DNA of 64,000 nucleotides from Kitasatospora sp. NBC_00315 (GTDB lineage: Bacteria > Actinomycetota > Actinomycetes > Streptomycetales > Streptomycetaceae). The translations under genes and the position numbers were made by a program. The stretch is from NCBI RefSeq assembly GCF_041435095.1, contig NZ_CP108025.1, positions 2,914,001 through 2,978,000 on the forward strand, given 5' to 3'. The notes beneath the pieces are model-generated. The model was not told the DNA's origin, ran no database searches, and saw only the letters and a list, made by a program, of their open reading frames with translations. Positions 1-9,342 of this stretch are shown here, in pieces (the stretch's first letter is position 1; each line of letters starts with the position of its first letter).

Positions 1-1186
1 CGGGGTCGTTCAGCAGCAGGACGAGCTCGCGGGCGCCGGTCCGGCGCACGGCCTCGGCGAGTTCGGCGCTGGCCGGCGGGCGGTCCGGGTCGGCGTGCAG
101 GACGGCCGCGCCGGCCTGCTCGCACAGGTCGGCGAGGCCGGTGCCGCTCACCACGCTGAGCACCGCGCGGGTCCGCGGCCGGCGCTCGCCCCGGGGAGCG
201 CCGTCGGTGCCCGCGCGGGCGGCGGCCTCGGCGAAGTGGGTGATCCGGATCCGGTGCGGGCGCCCGGCCCCGACACCGGCCTCGACGGCGGCGCCGGCGT
301 CGTCCACGTGCACGTGGACGTTCCACAGGCCGTCGCCGCCGCCGACCACCAGGGAGTCCCCGAGCGCCGCCAGGCGCTCCCGCAGGGCCGGCAGCGCCGA
401 GTCCGGAGCGTCGAGCAGGTAGATGACCTCGAAGGCGGGGTGGCCGGGGCCGGGCGGCCGCACGTGCCCCTCGCAGCCGGCCGCGAAGCCCGTCGCGCCG
501 ATCGGCGGCAGTGGCTGGTTCAGCGCGAGCGGCCCCATCGGCCGGTGGCCGGCGACGGCGTCGGCGAGTGCGCCGAGGACGGCCACCAGACCGCGGCCGC
601 CGGCGTCCACCACGCCCGCCTCGGCGAGCACGTCGAGCTGCTCTGGCGTGTGGAGCAGGGCCCGCCGGGCGGCCCGGTGGGCGGTGTCGGCGACCTCGGA
701 CAGAGCGGCGCCGGCCACGTCCGCCTCCCGGGCGGCGGTGGCGGCCACGGTGAGCAGCGTCCCCTCCACCGGGTCGGCGACGGCCTGGTAGGCGGATTCG
801 GCGGCGCGCGACAGGGCGGCGCGCAGGCGGTCGGCGCCGCCGCCGGCGGCGAGGGCCTCGGCCAGGCCGCGCAGCCACTGGGCGAGGATGACGCCCGAGT
901 TGCCCCGGGCGCCGATCAGCGCGCCCCGGGCCATCGCGCGGACGGCGGTGGCCAGGTCCGGCCCGGTTCCGTCGTCCGCGCCCGGGTCGGTGCCGGGGGC
1001 GACGGTGAAGCAGTTCTCGACGGCCGCCGCCGCCGCCTCGACGGTCAGGTAGAGGTTGGTGCCGGTGTCCCCGTCGGGTACGGGGTAGACGTTGAGCGCG
1101 TCGATCTCCTCGCGGGCCTGGCCGAGCGAGCCCAGGGCGAGGCGGCACCAGGTCCGCACGGCCGGGGCGTCGAGCGTGTGCAGCAC
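1..1186 (-). CDS. DAK phosphatase (DhaL/FakA-like) domain protein, C-terminus cut off
   Basis: About 395 residues are visible; the gene runs off the left edge. The start is GTG at 1186, preceded by GGAGGAGA, and it is absent from simple ATG scans. The N-terminus has the DhaL nucleotide/Mg-binding signature NVYPVPDGDTGTNLYLT and later GARGNSGVILAQWLRG, followed by a DegV-partner type middle region (AGVVDAGGRGLVAVL). Family members of this shape are the kinase subunit (FakA/YloV) that phosphorylates fatty acids bound to a DegV protein, or uncharacterised paralogues. No degV is in the window. It is divergent from rpmB. The assignment to the family is firm; the substrate is inferred. Confidence 0.85.
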   Translation of the reverse strand, partial: MLHTLDAPAVRTWCRLALGSLGQAREEIDALNVYPVPDGDTGTNLYLTVEAAAAAVENCFTVAPGTDPGADDGTGPDLATAVRAMARGALIGARGNSGVILAQWLRGLAEALAAGGGADRLRAALSRAAESAYQAVADPVEGTLLTVAATAAREADVAGAALSEVADTAHRAARRALLHTPEQLDVLAEAGVVDAGGRGLVAVLGALADAVAGHRPMGPLALNQPLPPIGATGFAAGCEGHVRPPGPGHPAFEVIYLLDAPDSALPALRERLAALGDSLVVGGGDGLWNVHVHVDDAGAAVEAGVGAGRPHRIRITHFAEAAARAGTDGAPRGERRPRTRAVLSVVSGTGLADLCEQAGAAVLHADPDRPPASAELAEAVRRTGARELVLLLNDP

Positions 1187-1528
1187 CAGGTCTCCTCCGG
1201 ATGGGACGCCGCGGATGGCTGTGGGGACGCTGCGGGCGGCGCGGGGCGATGGTGGCAGGTTATCGGGGCGCACCGGGGAAAGCGGCTGGCAGGAGGCCCG
1301 GAGCGACGGCCCGTGCGGGCCGGTCGCCGGGGCGTCCGGAGGGCACCGAGGCGGGGTAAACCCTCCGGACGTGGTAGTTTCGTTGAACGGGAGCAAGCGT
1401 TGTATGCTCTTCCGGTTGCCTGGAACAGTCCAGGCTCACCCCTCGAACCGGTCCGGTCCACGTGAGTGGCCCGTTGGTTCGGCCGGGGTTTTCGAACGTA
1501 AATGATCTGAAGTCTTGGAGTGACTCCT
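1187..1528. other. Divergent intergenic region between the DAK gene and rpmB
   Basis: No gene is seen. The half next to rpmB is less GC-rich and contains TTGAAC near 1383 and TATGCT near 1403, but the spacing between them is only about 14, so I do not call a promoter with confidence. The ribosome-binding site for rpmB (GGAG, 1517-1520) closes the region. Confidence 0.5.
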
Positions 1529-1714
1529 GTGGCTGCCAACTGCGACGTCTGCGGCAAGGGGCCGGGCTTCGGCAACAGCATCTCCCACTCACACCGCCGC
1601 ACCCCTCGTCGTTGGAACCCCAACATTCAGACGGTGCGCGCTGTGATCGGGCGGACGCCGAAGCGGCTCAACGTCTGCACCTCGTGCATCAAGGCCGGTA
1701 AGGTCTCGCGCTGA
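1529..1714 (+). CDS. rpmB: 50S ribosomal protein L28, zinc-ribbon form
   Basis: A 61-residue protein of the large ribosomal subunit. It begins [16 protein letters not shown] and continues with [14 protein letters not shown], the L28 core. Two Cys pairs, CDVC at the N-terminus and CTSC near the C-terminus, make it the zinc-binding (C+) form. The GTG at 1529 is preferred to the upstream in-frame GTG at 1520 because GGAG sits 8 bases before it and the protein then has the normal L28 start. Actinomycetes often keep a second, Cys-less L28 paralogue under zinc control elsewhere; none is visible here. A strong terminator follows. Confidence 0.97.
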   Translation: MAANCDVCGKGPGFGNSISHSHRRTPRRWNPNIQTVRAVIGRTPKRLNVCTSCIKAGKVSR

Positions 1715-1745
1715 CGCGCAGACCGGTAAGCCGGTCCTCCAGTGA

Positions 1746-1782
1746 GCTGGTCCATCCCCGGATGGACCGGCTTTCTGTTTTT
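1746..1782 (+). terminator. Rho-independent terminator of rpmB
   Basis: A 12-bp stem (1746-1757 with 1760-1771, one G:T pair, 2-base loop) is followed directly by TTTCTGTTTTT. It lies 31 bases after the rpmB stop codon and between convergent rpmB and thiD. Confidence 0.9.
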
Positions 1783-1851
1783 CCCGGCCGTCACGGCTCG
1801 TCCCGCACGAGGTGACCGCACGCCGGCGGCGTCCGCGCGCCCGCGCGGGCG

Positions 1852-2649
1852 TCAGCGCATGCGCCAGCCGTGGTCGACCGGGCCGATGCCCGCGCCGAGC
1901 GCGAAGCCGGCCGCGATCGCGCCGGTGACGTACTCCTTGGCGGCGGCCACCGCCCCGGGCATGTCCCGGCCCTTGGCGAGCTCGGCGGCGATCGCGCTGG
2001 CCAGCGTGCAGCCCGTGCCGTGGGTGTGCCGGTTGTCGTAGCGCGGGGCGCGGAACCAGTGCTCCTCCCCCGGGCCGCCGTACAGCAGGTCGGCGGCCTC
2101 GCCCTCCAGGTGGCCGCCCTTGACCAGCACCCAGCGCGGGCCGAGGTCGAGCAGCGCGCGGGCGGCGTCCGGCATGTCGGCCTGCCCGGTGACGGTGATC
2201 CCGGTGAGCTGCGCCACCTCGTGCAGGTTGGGCGTGGCGAGGGTGGCGACCGGCAGCAGCCGCTCCCGTACGGTGGCGACGGCCTCGGCCGCCAGCAGCG
2301 CGTCCCCGTGCTTGGAGACGCCGACGGGGTCGACCACCACCGGGGCGCCGACACCGGCGAGCAGCTCGGAGACGGTCTCGACGAGCTCGATCGAGGCGAG
2401 CATGCCGGTCTTCACGGCCTGCACGCCGATGTCGTCGACCACGCTGCGGAACTGGGCCCGGACGGCCTCCGCGGGCAGCTCCCAGTAGCCCTGGACGCCG
2501 AGCGAGTTCTGCGCGGTCACCGCGGTGATCACGCTCATGCCGTGGACGCCGAGGGCGAGCATCGCCTTGAGGTCGGCCTGGATGCCCGCCCCGCCGCCGG
2601 AGTCGGAGCCGGCGACGGTGAGCACGCGGGGGGGAGCAGTCGAGATCAT
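1852..2649 (-). CDS. thiD: Hydroxymethylpyrimidine/phosphomethylpyrimidine kinase
   Basis: A 265-residue ribokinase-fold kinase that phosphorylates HMP and HMP-P for the pyrimidine half of thiamine. It shows the family signature [21 protein letters not shown] at the N-terminus, [27 protein letters not shown], and the C-terminal anion hole [12 protein letters not shown]. The ATG at 2649 gives the usual short N-terminus. A GTG at 2676 overlapping the pfkA stop by 4 bases is in frame and could allow coupled translation, but would add 9 atypical residues. It is downstream of pfkA and close to thiL, the later step of the same pathway. Confidence 0.95.
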   Translation of the reverse strand: MISTAPPRVLTVAGSDSGGGAGIQADLKAMLALGVHGMSVITAVTAQNSLGVQGYWELPAEAVRAQFRSVVDDIGVQAVKTGMLASIELVETVSELLAGVGAPVVVDPVGVSKHGDALLAAEAVATVRERLLPVATLATPNLHEVAQLTGITVTGQADMPDAARALLDLGPRWVLVKGGHLEGEAADLLYGGPGEEHWFRAPRYDNRHTHGTGCTLASAIAAELAKGRDMPGAVAAAKEYVTGAIAAGFALGAGIGPVDHGWRMR

Positions 2650-2672
2650 GGACGCCAACCTACCCGCAGGCG

Positions 2673-3698
2673 TCACAGCACGGCTTCGGACTCCGCCCAG
2701 CGGTCGGCCGGCACCGTCTTGAGCCGGGTGACGGCCTCCGCGATCGGCACCAGCTCGATGCTGCTGCCGCGCAGCGCGGTGAAGTGGCCGAAGGCGCCCT
2801 GGTGGACGGCCTCGACGGCGTGCCAGCCGAAGCGGGTGGCGAGCACCCGGTCGAGGGCGGTGGGGGTGCCCCCGCGCTGGGTGTGCCCGAGGATGACCGG
2901 CCGGGCCTCCTTGCCGAGCAGGTCCTCCAGCTCGTGGGCGAGCCGGGTGCCGATGCCGCCGAACGTCCGGTGGCCGTACTGGTCGATGTCCCCGTGGTCG
3001 AAGCGCATGGTGCCCTCGAGCGGTGCGGCTCCCTCGGCGACGGCGATGATGGCGAACTTCTTGCCGCGCTCGAAGCGGTCCTCGACCATCCGCGCGACGA
3101 CCTCGATGTCGAAGGGCTTCTCGGGGATGAGGATGCCGTGGGCACCGCCGGCCATGCCCGCGGTGAGGGTGATCCAGCCGGTGTGCCGCCCCATCAGCTC
3201 GACCACCATGACGCGCTGGTGCGACTCGGCGGTGGTCTTCAGCCGGTCGATGGCCTCGGTGGCGACGTGCACGGCGGTGTCGAAGCCGAAGGTGACGTCG
3301 GTGCAGTCGATGTCGTTGTCGATGGTCTTGGGGACGCCGACCACCGGCAGGCCCGCGTCGCTGAACTTCTTGGCGGCGGTGAGCGTGCCCTCGCCGCCGA
3401 TCGCGATCAGCGCGTCGATGCCGATGTTGCGGGCCAGCGTGCGGGCGTTCTCGACGGCCCAGGCGATCCGCTCGCGCTGGACCCGCGCCGAGCCGAGGAT
3501 GGTGCCGCCGAGTGTGAGCAGGCCGGTCACGTCGTCGTGCGAGACGGGCCGGCTGCGGCCCTCGATCAGGCCGAGGAAGCCGTCCTCGATGCCGATGATC
3601 TCGTCACCGTGGACGTCGGTGCCCCGGTGCACCACCGAGCGGATCACCGCGTTGAGGCCGGGGCAGTCGCCGCCGCTGGTCAGGACACCGATTCGCAT
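2673..3698 (-). CDS. pfkA: 6-phosphofructokinase
   Basis: A 341-residue glycolytic enzyme converting fructose 6-phosphate to the 1,6-bisphosphate. The start [20 protein letters not shown] fits the family exactly, and the ATG at 3698 removes a spurious 53-residue upstream extension. Nucleotide site: GGEGTL, where Gly replaces the Asp typical of PPi enzymes, suggesting ATP. Catalytic loop: [10 protein letters not shown], where Lys is the residue typical of PPi-type or group III enzymes. This mixed signature is known for actinomycete ATP-PFKs. [11 protein letters not shown] and [13 protein letters not shown] follow. It lies between thiD and thiL; the shared strand and 23-base gap to thiD suggest co-transcription. 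Confidence 0.95.
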   Translation of the reverse strand: MRIGVLTSGGDCPGLNAVIRSVVHRGTDVHGDEIIGIEDGFLGLIEGRSRPVSHDDVTGLLTLGGTILGSARVQRERIAWAVENARTLARNIGIDALIAIGGEGTLTAAKKFSDAGLPVVGVPKTIDNDIDCTDVTFGFDTAVHVATEAIDRLKTTAESHQRVMVVELMGRHTGWITLTAGMAGGAHGILIPEKPFDIEVVARMVEDRFERGKKFAIIAVAEGAAPLEGTMRFDHGDIDQYGHRTFGGIGTRLAHELEDLLGKEARPVILGHTQRGGTPTALDRVLATRFGWHAVEAVHQGAFGHFTALRGSSIELVPIAEAVTRLKTVPADRWAESEAVL

Positions 3699-3979
3699 GG
3701 TGGCTGTGCTCTCCCGATCCGTGGGCACGCGCCCCCGGGTAGATGGATGCCGACGGTCCGCCGGATCGGCCGTGACCACCCTCCTTGACGGCATGTACCG
3801 GACAAAAGGGGTGGGGCCGACAACGACGGCAAGCCTACGCGCTCGCCGGGCCGGCACGACCGCGCCCGGCCCGCGCCCGGCCGGTCGCCGGGGCGCTGCG
3901 GAGCAGGTGCGCCCGGGGCCCGGCGCCGGACCGGTGGGCGCGGCGGCCGACGGCGCGTCCGACGGTGCGGCCGACGGCG

Positions 3980-4957
3980 CTAGTCGGCGAAGTGGTCCCA
4001 GCCGCCGACGCGGTCCCAGGGCGCTCCGTCCACGGTGACCCGGCCGCTGGCCGGAGCCGCCCCCGTGCCGCGCACGGCGCGCACCACCTCGCCGATCACC
4101 CGCCAGCGGGCGGGCAGGGGGGCGCTCGCCGGGAAGGTCGCCACGATCGCGTGGTCCTCACCGCCGGAGAGCACCCAGACCAGCGGGTCGACACCGACCG
4201 CCTGCCCGATGTCGGCCATCTGCGCCGGGACGTCGAAGTCGGCGGCCCGCAGGTCGATGTCGACGCCACTGGCCTTCGCCACGTGGCCGAGGTCGGCGAC
4301 CAGGCCGTCACTCACGTCGATCATGGCGGTGGCGCCCAGCTCCGCCGCGGCCGGCCCCGCGTGGTAGGGCGGCTCCGGGCGGCGGTGTGCCTCGACGAAG
4401 GCCCGCGGCGAGCGGAACCCGCGCTGGAGGACGGTCAGCCCGGCGGCGGACCAGCCGAGCCAGCCGGTCACCGCCACCACGTCCCCGACCTGCGCGCCGG
4501 AGCGGACCACCGGGGCCCGCCCCTGGAGGTCGCCGAGCGCGGTGATGGCCAGGGTGATGGTGTCGCCGCGCACCACGTCGCCGCCGACCACGGCCGCGCC
4601 CGCCACCTGGCACTCGTCGCGCAGCCCGTCCATCAGTTCGGTGGCCCAGGTGGTGGGCAGGTCGGCGGGGGCGACCAGGCCGAGCAGTATCGCGGTCGGC
4701 ACCGCGCCCATCGCGGCCACGTCCGCGAGGTTCTGCGCGGCGCACTTGCGCCCGACGTCGTAGGCGGTGGACCAGTCCCGGCGGAAGTGCCGGCCCTCGA
4801 TCAGCACGTCGGTGGTGGCCACCACCCGGCCGTCCGGCGTCCGGACCACGGCGGCGTCGTCCCCCGGGCCGAGTTCGACCGCCGGGGTGGACTGCAGCCT
4901 GGCGGTCAGCTCCTTGATGAGTCCGAACTCGCCGAGCTCGCCCACGGTCCCCTGCAT
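3980..4957 (-). CDS. thiL: Thiamine-monophosphate kinase
   Basis: A 325-residue enzyme that phosphorylates thiamine monophosphate to thiamine pyrophosphate. Typical blocks are VGELGEFGLIKELTA, ELGPGDDAAVV (ATP/Mg site), TTDVLIEGRHFRRDWS, NLADVAAMGA, and AMIDVSDGLVADLGH. The ATG at 4957 has GAGAGGA upstream; the reading frame extends further 5' but without family similarity. It sits upstream of pfkA-thiD with about 280 bases between, so it may share or lack a promoter with them. Together with thiD it supplies two kinases of thiamine synthesis. Confidence 0.96.
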   Translation of the reverse strand: MQGTVGELGEFGLIKELTARLQSTPAVELGPGDDAAVVRTPDGRVVATTDVLIEGRHFRRDWSTAYDVGRKCAAQNLADVAAMGAVPTAILLGLVAPADLPTTWATELMDGLRDECQVAGAAVVGGDVVRGDTITLAITALGDLQGRAPVVRSGAQVGDVVAVTGWLGWSAAGLTVLQRGFRSPRAFVEAHRRPEPPYHAGPAAAELGATAMIDVSDGLVADLGHVAKASGVDIDLRAADFDVPAQMADIGQAVGVDPLVWVLSGGEDHAIVATFPASAPLPARWRVIGEVVRAVRGTGAAPASGRVTVDGAPWDRVGGWDHFAD

Positions 4958-5166
4958 GCGCCGTCCTCTCCCGTCTGGAACACACCGCTGCGCGCGCCGT
5001 GTTTCGATCCCGCGCGCAGCGTACGCCCTCCGACGGTGCACGGGTCTCCCCTCCCCGCCCCGCTGCGCGGTAGCGTGGTGATCGGACTGCCGGTGAGCCC
5101 GTCCCCCTCCACCACCCCGGGCGATCACGGCGGCGATCTCCGTACCCAGCCGCTCTGGAGGCCCCC

Positions 5167-5400
5167 GTGGTACAGGCGTACATCCTGATCCAGACCGAGG
5201 TGGGCAAGGCCACGTCCGTGGCGCAGTCCATCGCGAGGATCGAAGGCGTCCTCCAGGCCGAGGACGTCACCGGGCCGTACGACGTGATCGTGCGCGCCGA
5301 GGCGGACACCGTGGACGACCTGGGGCGGCTGGTGGTCGCGAAGATCCAGCAGGTCGAGGGGATCACCCGGACGCTGACCTGTCCGGTGGTCCATCTGTAG
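5167..5400 (+). CDS. Stand-alone RAM (Lrp/AsnC C-terminal ligand-binding) domain protein
   Basis: A 77-residue protein consisting only of the alpha-beta RAM domain: VQAYILIQTEVGKATSVAQS at the start, then GPYDVIVRAEADTVDDLGRLVV and a final beta strand. It has no helix-turn-helix. The GTG at 5167 has GGAGG 7 bases upstream. Such SraP/DM1-like proteins form dimers or octamers and bind amino acids; many modulate full-length Lrp partners. It is divergent from thiL and 20 bases upstream of the DUF3515 gene, with which it is probably co-transcribed. The actual ligand is unknown. Confidence 0.9.
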   Translation: MVQAYILIQTEVGKATSVAQSIARIEGVLQAEDVTGPYDVIVRAEADTVDDLGRLVVAKIQQVEGITRTLTCPVVHL

Positions 5401-5420
5401 GGCCCCGATACCATCGGCGG

Positions 5421-5978
5421 GTGACCCGAGCCGACCGCGTCCCCCGCGCCCTCAAGGCCCTGCCCGCACCGCTGAGGTGGCTCTCGGCGCCGGTGGCGCT
5501 GCTCGGCTGCGTCGCGCTGCTGGTCGGCAACTGGGGCGCGCCGGCGCAGCCCGCCGCGCCGACCCCGAGGGCGAGCGAGCTGCCGTACTGCGAGGCGTTC
5601 GCCCGGGCGCTGCCGCAGAGCCTGCTGGGCCGTGCCCGCACACCCACGGACTCCCCGTTCGTCGCCGTCTGGAACAGCTCGCCGCGGACCGTCGTCCGCT
5701 GCGGGGTGCCGCGCCCGGACGGTCTCAACGGGCCCCGTGCGCTGGACAGCGCCCCCGAGGTCAACGGCGTCCAGTGGTTCGACGAGCCGGACGGCGAGGG
5801 CGGCTACCGCTTCACCACCGTGCTGCGCTACGCCAACGTCGAGGTGACCGTCCCGGCCGGGGCCTACCCCAACTACGCCGATCCGCTGCCGAGCGTCTCC
5901 GACGTGGTGGCGGCCACCGTCCCGATCTGGGGCGAGAAGGCCGGTGCGGCCACGGCGTCGGCCTCCGCCGCGCCCTGA
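5421..5978 (+). CDS. DUF3515 family membrane-anchored protein
   Basis: A 185-residue protein with one N-terminal membrane segment (about residues 18-38, WLSAPVALLGCVALLVGNW) and an extracytoplasmic domain. Family landmarks are LPYCEAFARALPQSLLG, VVRCGVPRP, NGVQWFDEP, and VEVTVPAGAYPNY; the two cysteines could form a disulphide outside the membrane. Function is unknown. In actinomycetes it usually lies between ddl and thiL, as here, which hints at cell-envelope work but proves nothing. The start is a GTG 20 bases after the RAM gene. Confidence 0.88.
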   Translation: MTRADRVPRALKALPAPLRWLSAPVALLGCVALLVGNWGAPAQPAAPTPRASELPYCEAFARALPQSLLGRARTPTDSPFVAVWNSSPRTVVRCGVPRPDGLNGPRALDSAPEVNGVQWFDEPDGEGGYRFTTVLRYANVEVTVPAGAYPNYADPLPSVSDVVAATVPIWGEKAGAATASASAAP

Positions 5979-6014
5979 CCGCACCGGCCCGTGGCCGTCG
6001 GCGTACTGATCGCT

Positions 6015-7175
6015 TCAGCGCAGACCGGTCGAGCGGCCCAGCGCCGCCCGCAGCAGCCGGTCGATGAGCTCCGGGTACGCCAGACCGCTGGCCTCCCACA
6101 TCTTGGGGTAGGCCGAGATGGGCGTGAACCCGGGCATGGTGTTGATCTCGTTGACCACCCAGCTGCCGTCCTCCAGCAGGAAGAAGTCCACCCGGGCCAG
6201 GCCCTCGCAGCCGAGCGCCTCGAACGCGGCGATCGCCTGGCGGCGGATCTCGGCGGTCTCGGCCTCGGTGAGCCGGGCCGGGATCTGCACCTCGGAGGAG
6301 TCGATGTACTTGGCCTCGAAGTCGTAGAACTCGTAGCCGCTGCCGACCACGATCTCGGCGGGGACGCTGGCGCGCGGCCCGTCCTCGAACTCCAGGACGG
6401 CGCATTCGATCTCACGGCCGCGGACGCCGGCCTCGACGATCACCTTGGGGTCGTGCCGACGGGCCTCCTCGATCGCCGCGTCCAGCTCGGTGAGGTCCTT
6501 GACCTTGGTGATGCCCATGCTGGAGCCGGCCCGGCAGGGCTTGACGAACAGCGGCAGACCGAGCGCGGCGATCCGCGTCCGCGCGGCGGCGCGGCCCTGC
6601 TCGGACTCCCAGTCGCGGGGGCGCAGCACCGTGTAGGTGCCCACGCCGATGCCGTGCGACTCCAGGATCCGCTTGGTGAACTCCTTGTCCATGCCGACCG
6701 CGCTGGCCAGCACGCCGTTGCCGACGTACGGCACGCCCGAGAGTTCCAGCAGGCCCTGCAGGGTGCCGTCCTCGCCCCAGGGGCCGTGCAGCAGCGGCAG
6801 CACCACGTCGACCTCGCCGAGGACCTTGGGCGCGGCGCCCGGCTCGCTCCAGACCACCTCCCGGCTGTCCGGGCCGGTGGGCAGCACGACCTGGCCCTCC
6901 AGGGACTCGGCTACCTCGGCCACGTCCGGCAGCCTGCCGTCGGTGATGGCCATCCGGGTGGGGTCGTCACTGACCAGGGCCCAGCGGCCCTCGTGGGTGA
7001 TGCCGATCGGCAGCACCTCGTACTTGTCGCGGTCGATGGCCCTGAGCACGCTGCCCGCGGTGGAGACCGAGATGGCGTGCTCCGAGCTGCGCCCGCCGAA
7101 GACGATCGCCACGCGCGGCTTGGCGGCGGCAGCGGACTGGTTCGGGGGGGTCTGTTCGATGCTCATATCGGCCAT
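6015..7175 (-). CDS. ddl: D-alanine--D-alanine ligase
   Basis: A 386-residue ATP-grasp ligase making D-Ala-D-Ala for peptidoglycan in the cytoplasm. Visible motifs: VAIVFGGRSSEHAISVSTA (N-terminal domain), LPLLHGPWGEDGTLQGLLE, the KPCRAGSSMGITKV ATP-grasp block, and ARVDFFLLEDGSWVVNEINT with GFTPISAYPKMW at the C-terminus, the Mg/ATP ligands and dipeptide site. Position of the omega-loop residue was not judged for D-lactate specificity. Start ATG at 7175 or 4 codons later (MSIEQ); neither has a strong ribosome-binding site. Confidence 0.96.
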   Translation of the reverse strand: MADMSIEQTPPNQSAAAAKPRVAIVFGGRSSEHAISVSTAGSVLRAIDRDKYEVLPIGITHEGRWALVSDDPTRMAITDGRLPDVAEVAESLEGQVVLPTGPDSREVVWSEPGAAPKVLGEVDVVLPLLHGPWGEDGTLQGLLELSGVPYVGNGVLASAVGMDKEFTKRILESHGIGVGTYTVLRPRDWESEQGRAAARTRIAALGLPLFVKPCRAGSSMGITKVKDLTELDAAIEEARRHDPKVIVEAGVRGREIECAVLEFEDGPRASVPAEIVVGSGYEFYDFEAKYIDSSEVQIPARLTEAETAEIRRQAIAAFEALGCEGLARVDFFLLEDGSWVVNEINTMPGFTPISAYPKMWEASGLAYPELIDRLLRAALGRSTGLR

Positions 7176-7273
7176 GAGACTACCGTGCGACCCTTTGCCT
7201 CCGTGTTACCAGCGCGCCGGTCGCCGTTCGCGCCCCCGCCCCACTCGCCGGCGGGCCCCGCGGCGGCCGGACG

Positions 7274-8275
7274 CTACCGGCGCTCCGCCTTCGCCGAGCG
7301 CGCCATCAGCGCCGCCAGCACCTCCTGGGTGGGGCGCCCGTGGTGCACCACGTCCACCACGGCCTGGACGAGCGGCATCTCCACCCCGCTGCGCCGGGCC
7401 AGGTCGAGCACCGACTCGCAGGACTTGACGCCCTCGGCGGTCTGGCTGGTGGCGGCGATGGTCTCGGCCAGGGACATCCCGCGGCCCAGGTTGGTGCCGA
7501 AGGTGTGGTTGCGCGACAGCGGCGAGGAGCAGGTGGCGACCAGGTCGCCCATCCCGGCGAGCCCGGCGAAGGTGTACGGGTCGGCGCCCAGCGCCTCGCC
7601 GAGCCGGGTGATCTCGGCCAGCCCGCGGGTGATCAGCGTCGCCTTGGTGTTGTCGCCCAGCCCCATGCCGTCCGCCATGCCGACCGCCAGACCGATCACG
7701 TTCTTGACCGCGCCGCCCAGCTCGCAGCCCACCACGTCGGTGTTGGTGTACGGACGGAAGTACGGCGTGTGGCAGGCCGCCTGGAGCCGCTTGGCGACCA
7801 GCTCGTCGGTGCAGGCCACCACGCTCGCCGCGGGCTGCCGGTTGGCGATCTCCCGCGCCAGGTTGGGGCCGCTGACGACCGCCACCCGCTCCGGGCCGAC
7901 CCCGGCGACCTCGGCGATGACCTCGCTCATCCGCTTCGCGGTGCCGAGCTCGATCCCCTTCATCAGGCTGACCAGCACCGTCTGCGGCTCCAGCAGCGGC
8001 GTCCAGGCGGCGAGGTTCTCCCGCAGGGTCTGCGAGGGCACCGTGAGGAACGCGAAGTCGGCGCCGGCCAGCGCGGCGGCCGCGTCGGTGGTCGCCGTGA
8101 CCGCACCGGGAAGCGTGACACCCGGCAGGTAGTCCGGGTTGACGTGCGTCGCGTTGATCGCGTCGACCAGCTCGGGGCGGCGGCCCCAGAGGGTCACCTC
8201 GCAGCCCGCGTCGGCGAGGATCATCGCGAACGCGGTCCCCCAGGAACCGGCACTGAACACGGCGCAACGGGTCAC
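7274..8275 (-). CDS. gpsA: Glycerol-3-phosphate dehydrogenase [NAD(P)+]
   Basis: A 333-residue enzyme reducing dihydroxyacetone phosphate to sn-glycerol 3-phosphate, the phospholipid backbone. The GTG start overlaps the stop of the upstream acyltransferase by 4 bases (GTGA), so translation is probably coupled. Motifs: [20 protein letters not shown] (Rossmann), [25 protein letters not shown], the catalytic-Lys region [19 protein letters not shown], and [14 protein letters not shown]. Oddity: the first glycine of the usual GxGSWG is Ser here (FSAGSWG). The partner gene is an acyltransferase, so the pair covers the first two steps of phosphatidic acid synthesis. Confidence 0.95.
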   Translation of the reverse strand: MTRCAVFSAGSWGTAFAMILADAGCEVTLWGRRPELVDAINATHVNPDYLPGVTLPGAVTATTDAAAALAGADFAFLTVPSQTLRENLAAWTPLLEPQTVLVSLMKGIELGTAKRMSEVIAEVAGVGPERVAVVSGPNLAREIANRQPAASVVACTDELVAKRLQAACHTPYFRPYTNTDVVGCELGGAVKNVIGLAVGMADGMGLGDNTKATLITRGLAEITRLGEALGADPYTFAGLAGMGDLVATCSSPLSRNHTFGTNLGRGMSLAETIAATSQTAEGVKSCESVLDLARRSGVEMPLVQAVVDVVHHGRPTQEVLAALMARSAKAERR

Positions 8276-9120
8276 TTGCTGTTCTCCTCGGTGGTGCTGT
8301 CGTCGGTGCCGCCCACGCTGCGGGCGCCGGCGGCCCGGTGGCGTTCGGCGGTGGCCTTGACCGCACGGGCCCGGGCGGCCGTCCGCATGTCGTACCGCTC
8401 GGCCGGCGGCTGCTCGCCGCGGATCCCGGCCAGCACCTCGGTGATAGCCGCCATGATGTCCTCGGTGGCGTCGCGCAGGACCTTCGGGGTCAGCTCCTGC
8501 CCCTGGTAGCGGCTGAGGTCCACCGGCGGCCCGGCCGCCACGACCACCTTGTGCCGCGGGAACAGGCTGACCCGGCCCTTGCCGGCGGTGCCCCGCCCGT
8601 ACGGCGGGATGATCTCGTGGGCGCCCCAGTGCGCGACCGGGATGACCGGCGCGCCGGTCATCAGCGCGACCCTGGCCACCCCGCTCTTGCCGGTCATCGG
8701 CCAGAGGTCCGGATCGCGGGTGAGCGTGCCCTCCGGGTAGAACTGCACGCACTGCCCGCCGTTGACCGCGTCGATGGCCGCCCTGAACGCCTGCGCGGCG
8801 TCGGTCGACTCGCGGAACACCGGGATCTGGCCGGTCTTGCGCAGCATGAAGCCGATGAACGGCACCGAGAACAGCGAGGACTTGCCCAGTATCCGCGGCG
8901 GGCGCCCGCTGTTGTACTGCCAGTGCGCGTAGACCACCGGGTCGATGATCGAGTTGTGGTTGACCGCCGCGAGGAAGCCGCCGTCCTTGGGGAGGTGCTC
9001 CCATCCCCTCCAGTCCGGCTTCACCAGCGCGGTCGTCACGGGCTTGACCAGCACGGCCGCGAAGCGGTACCAGATGCCGTAATCGGCGTTGCCGAAGCCG
9101 GCGTACGAGCGGCGGGCCAC
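8272..9120 (-). CDS. 1-acyl-sn-glycerol-3-phosphate acyltransferase-like protein
   Basis: A 282-residue PlsC-family protein that should transfer fatty acyl chains to (lyso)glycerophosphate at the membrane face. The catalytic HX4D motif is NHNSIIDP; the acceptor-binding block is [21 protein letters not shown] at 9120 is chosen for its AAGGAGG ribosome-binding site; longer frames upstream have no support. The last about 60 residues are hydrophilic and unlike the family core. It is translationally coupled to gpsA, which produces its likely pathway substrate. Confidence 0.88.
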   Translation of the reverse strand: MARRSYAGFGNADYGIWYRFAAVLVKPVTTALVKPDWRGWEHLPKDGGFLAAVNHNSIIDPVVYAHWQYNSGRPPRILGKSSLFSVPFIGFMLRKTGQIPVFRESTDAAQAFRAAIDAVNGGQCVQFYPEGTLTRDPDLWPMTGKSGVARVALMTGAPVIPVAHWGAHEIIPPYGRGTAGKGRVSLFPRHKVVVAAGPPVDLSRYQGQELTPKVLRDATEDIMAAITEVLAGIRGEQPPAERYDMRTAARARAVKATAERHRAAGARSVGGTDDSTTEENSK

Positions 9121-9342
9121 CCCAGGTCCTCCTTGTCCGGTGCGACACGTGGGGTGCCGCAGGTCAGTCGCCCCCGGTGTCCCCGGCCGGGGGGCCGGCG
9201 CTCGGATCCGAGCGCGGAACAGTCTCGCCCGACCGCTCACCGGCTGTCGAGCGAACCCCTTCGGGCCGGCCCGGCTCACGTGACCAATCGCACGCCAGCC
9301 CGGGGCGGGCCGCCTGGCGGGGGCTCCGGGACCGGCGCCACA

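Noticed and set aside
95..1465. A 456-residue plus-strand frame and several shorter ones opposite the DAK gene.
   Set aside because: Composition is Gly/Arg/Ala noise typical of the antisense of GC-rich genes, and the minus strand encodes a clear DhaL-type protein.
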